Assembly (NCBI GenBank): GCA_028285145.1 | Contig: JANQQC010000043.1 | Location: 23,229-87,228 of the forward strand | DNA from: Hyphomonadaceae bacterium | Lineage (GTDB): Bacteria; Pseudomonadota; Alphaproteobacteria; Caulobacterales; Hyphomonadaceae | Length of the DNA: 64,000 nt | Reading direction: 5' to 3' | Shown here: positions 62,159-64,000 of the stretch, one piece after another | Layout of the letters: every line of letters begins with the position of its first letter | Position numbering within the stretch: the stretch's first letter is position 1 | Translations under genes and position numbers: made by a program | Notes under the pieces: generated by a model | What the model saw: the letters and a program-made list of their open reading frames with translations, nothing else | What the model was told of the DNA's origin: nothing | Databases searched by the model: none

Positions 62159-64000
62159 TCAGGCCGGTGGCGCACCTGTCACACGTACACGCACCGCCGC
62201 TGCCCGGCCATGTTCGTCCACCGCTTTCACAAGGTAGAATCCCGCCCTATCAGGCCGCCAGATCGGCGCGCCAGCATCATCCACCTCAGTCGGTTTGCCA
62301 TCGACATACCATGACAGGGCCCCCTGCCCTCGCCCCGACAAAACGAAGGCGCGCGTCGCGCGTCCATCCACGGCCCCGGCCCAGAGTTCAGCCCCGCGCG
62401 GTGGGAAAAGGATTTCAGGTGGAGCTTCACGTTCGGCGAACTCTCTCATTGCTCCCCGCGCCTGCAACTCATCTGAAGACGCGATCCGGCGGATCGACTC
62501 CCCCTCTTCCCCAAGGCGATGTGCCGCCCTGTCGGCAATCTCAAACAACACAGGCAGGGCATCGCGCCTACCGGTCGCACCCGGGCGCGGTGCCCCATCC
62601 GCCCGCCCGACCCAGACGACGATTGCGAGATCACCACTGACCGCTGCAGCCCAGGCATCGCGATGGCCATAAGAAGTCCCTGTCTTGAAGGCGACCTCAG
62701 GTGCTTTCGCGGTCAACCGTCCTGGCATTCGCCCCTCAGGCGCTGGTCCATCCAGCAGGATTTTCTGAATCGCAACCGCGCTGCCAGGCCCAATCAGACG
62801 GTGGCCTGCCCTTTCGCGGGAAGTCACCTCGTCCTCGGCCCGCCAGACAAGTGGTTTGGCCCGGCCATCATCGCCGAGCGCCGCATAGAGGACTCCAAGC
62901 TCCCGCGCCGTCATACCCGCCCCGCCCAGCGCAAGTGCCAGCCCTGCATTGCGCTCAGCGACACCGGCGATGCGGGGCGGCGCACCGGCCAGTGCGAGTT
63001 GCGCGGCGAACCGTTGAGGTCCAACCCGGTCGAGCGCCAATACGGCCGGCACATTCAGGGAGTGCTGCAAGGCTTCAGCAACACTCACATCCCCCCTGAA
63101 GGATCGGTCGAAATTCTCCGGCTGATAAGCGGCAAACCGTTTTGGCAGGTCCTGAATCCGGGTCTGGGGGGTGGCCTCTCCATCGTCGAATGCCATGGCA
63201 TAAATGAATGGCTTCAGCGTTGAACCTGGCGAGCGCGCCTGTGCGGTAAGGTCGAGCCAGCCCCCGGGCCTTTTCCTCGAGGCCGATCCAACATGGGCGC
63301 GCACCGCCCGCGTTGGAATGTCGATAACCAGAGCAGAAAGCTGCACCTGATCACCGATCGACGCCGCTCGCGTTGCCAGCAGTCCTTCGAGCTCTGCCTG
63401 CAGAGAGCCATCGAGTGTTGAGCGTGCATCCGCCATCGGCCCGCTTCGCAGCGTTTTTTCCGCCCCGTGCCATGCACGACTTGGGAAAGCATGGCGCACG
63501 GTCGGCAGCGGAGCTGAAGCCGCTTCCTCCGCACGTGCGTCAGCAAAGAAACCAAGACGCGCCAGCTTGCCCGCAATCTGTGCCCGGCCTTTTTCGGCAC
63601 CAGCCGGCCTAAGGTCCGGGCGGCGAACCTCCGGGCTTTGGGGCAGACCTATCAGGAGTGCAATCTGGTCATCGGTCAGGCGGTCCGGTGCCCGGCCGAA
63701 ATAGGCATGAGACGCCGCGCGAATACCTTCCAGATTGCCGCCATAGGGCGCAAGCGTCAGATAGAGCTCCAGGATTTCCGGCTTCGACAGGCGCGCCTCG
63801 ATCTGATGAGCCCGCACCATTTCGATGAGCTTGGACCCGACCGTTCGCGGTCTCGGCTCGAGCAAACGTGCTGTTTGCATTGTAATCGTCGATCCGCCCG
63901 ACACGATCCGGCCCGCCGATGCAGACGTGACGACGGCTCGCACCATGCCGATCCAATCGACACCCGCATGGCTGTAGAACCGCTGGTCTTCAACTTCGAG
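62159..64000 (-). CDS. pbpC: Penicillin-binding protein 1C (N-terminus beyond window)
   Basis: The frame stays open to base 64000 (the last 18 codons read ...DQRFYSHAGVDWIG), so the protein's N-terminus and membrane anchor are off the right edge. The 613 residues seen hold the end of the GT51 transglycosylase (GGSTITMQTARLLEP), the transpeptidase with SPGSTLKPF (Ser-x2-Lys), the Ser-x-Asn motif HSLNVPAV and FKTGTSYGHRDAW, and the C-terminal BiPBP_C domain (LSWYVDGKP). PBP1C polymerises and crosslinks peptidoglycan; the accessory domain marks it as the PbpC type. Confidence 0.95.
   Translation of the reverse strand, partial: LEVEDQRFYSHAGVDWIGMVRAVVTSASAGRIVSGGSTITMQTARLLEPRPRTVGSKLIEMVRAHQIEARLSKPEILELYLTLAPYGGNLEGIRAASHAYFGRAPDRLTDDQIALLIGLPQSPEVRRPDLRPAGAEKGRAQIAGKLARLGFFADARAEEAASAPLPTVRHAFPSRAWHGAEKTLRSGPMADARSTLDGSLQAELEGLLATRAASIGDQVQLSALVIDIPTRAVRAHVGSASRKRPGGWLDLTAQARSPGSTLKPFIYAMAFDDGEATPQTRIQDLPKRFAAYQPENFDRSFRGDVSVAEALQHSLNVPAVLALDRVGPQRFAAQLALAGAPPRIAGVAERNAGLALALGGAGMTARELGVLYAALGDDGRAKPLVWRAEDEVTSRERAGHRLIGPGSAVAIQKILLDGPAPEGRMPGRLTAKAPEVAFKTGTSYGHRDAWAAAVSGDLAIVVWVGRADGAPRPGATGRRDALPVLFEIADRAAHRLGEEGESIRRIASSDELQARGAMREFAEREAPPEILFPPRGAELWAGAVDGRATRAFVLSGRGQGALSWYVDGKPTEVDDAGAPIWRPDRAGFYLVKAVDEHGRAAAVRVRVTGAPPA

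Noticed and set aside
1..64000. CRISPR arrays, tRNA or rRNA genes, insertion sequences, prophage, attachment sites, restriction or toxin systems
   Set aside because: I looked for spaced repeats, TTCGAAT T-loop patterns in gaps, transposase or integrase signatures and terminal repeats and found none that could be supported.

Overview
The window is a 64 kb piece of a GC-rich alphaproteobacterial chromosome, almost entirely housekeeping genes with a few lineage-specific insertions. The gene order mutS-glnD-murJ-trpS, the chain tsaB-rimI-fur-miaB-phoH-ybeY-corC-lnt-XRE-trmB, a class I lysyl-tRNA synthetase, a perfect CtrA-type box (TTAA-N7-TTAA), a LexA box of the alphaproteobacterial type (GTTC-N7-GTTC) and a UrcA-family protein together point to a Caulobacter/Hyphomonadaceae-like, aerobic, Gram-negative organism. 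The genus cannot be fixed from the sequence alone.

Layout. 1-6.6 kb: end of mutS, glnD, murJ, trpS. 6.6-9.5 kb: small envelope and metabolic genes (PCuAC copper chaperone, a DUF2333-like membrane protein with a CtrA box, Nfu Fe-S carrier, RutE-like nitroreductase). 9.5-17.5 kb: a tightly packed, often overlapping run from tsaB to trmB, covering tRNA modification, ribosome maturation, metal regulation and apolipoprotein acylation. 17.5-25.9 kb: a TonB-C protein, a cold-shock gene ended by an intrinsic terminator, then rimP-nusA-ylxR-infB-(YcxB-like)-rbfA. 25.9-33.9 kb: accessory metabolism and surface genes (two alpha/beta hydrolases, SCP2 protein, Baeyer-Villiger-type monooxygenase, orphan Flp pilin, epimerase, TPR protein, two glycosyltransferases). 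33.9-39.1 kb: infC (ATA start), an I78 inhibitor lipoprotein, rpmI, rplT, pheS, pheT. 39.1-50.4 kb: K+ channel, a mannosyltransferase-like GT4, an LpxR pair, nrdA with tandem NrdR boxes, lysK, two DUF4105 paralogues and an FMN-binding glutamate-synthase-like protein. 50.6-64 kb: DUF2853, an acyl-CoA dehydrogenase pair around a DsbA-fold isomerase, a BcsA-like GT2 with a tiny membrane partner, a renalase-like oxidase divergent from a LexA-boxed photolyase, a small-protein/UrcA region sharing a repeated operator-like inverted repeat, SixA phosphatase, 1-Cys peroxiredoxin, secreted MsrA, and PBP1C running off the right edge.

There is no CRISPR array, prophage, insertion sequence, rRNA or recognisable tRNA. 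No gene-free stretch exceeds 300 bases; the longest are 45101-45362, 43018-43240, 59103-59323, 59510-59721 and 50424-50631, and all but 43018-43240 carry regulatory structure described below.

The most interesting signals are regulatory or small. They are a repeated element (core TTATYGAAAAACAAT) in front of an unannotated 61-residue protein and of urcA, one copy of which frames a perfect TATAAT; a SOS-type promoter placing the photolyase ATG at or next to the transcription start; an acyl-CoA dehydrogenase pair in which one subunit has lost the catalytic Glu; an LpxR paralogue reduced to its C-terminal barrel; and an infC gene that opens with ATA. I see no clearly new multi-gene defence or biosynthetic system.
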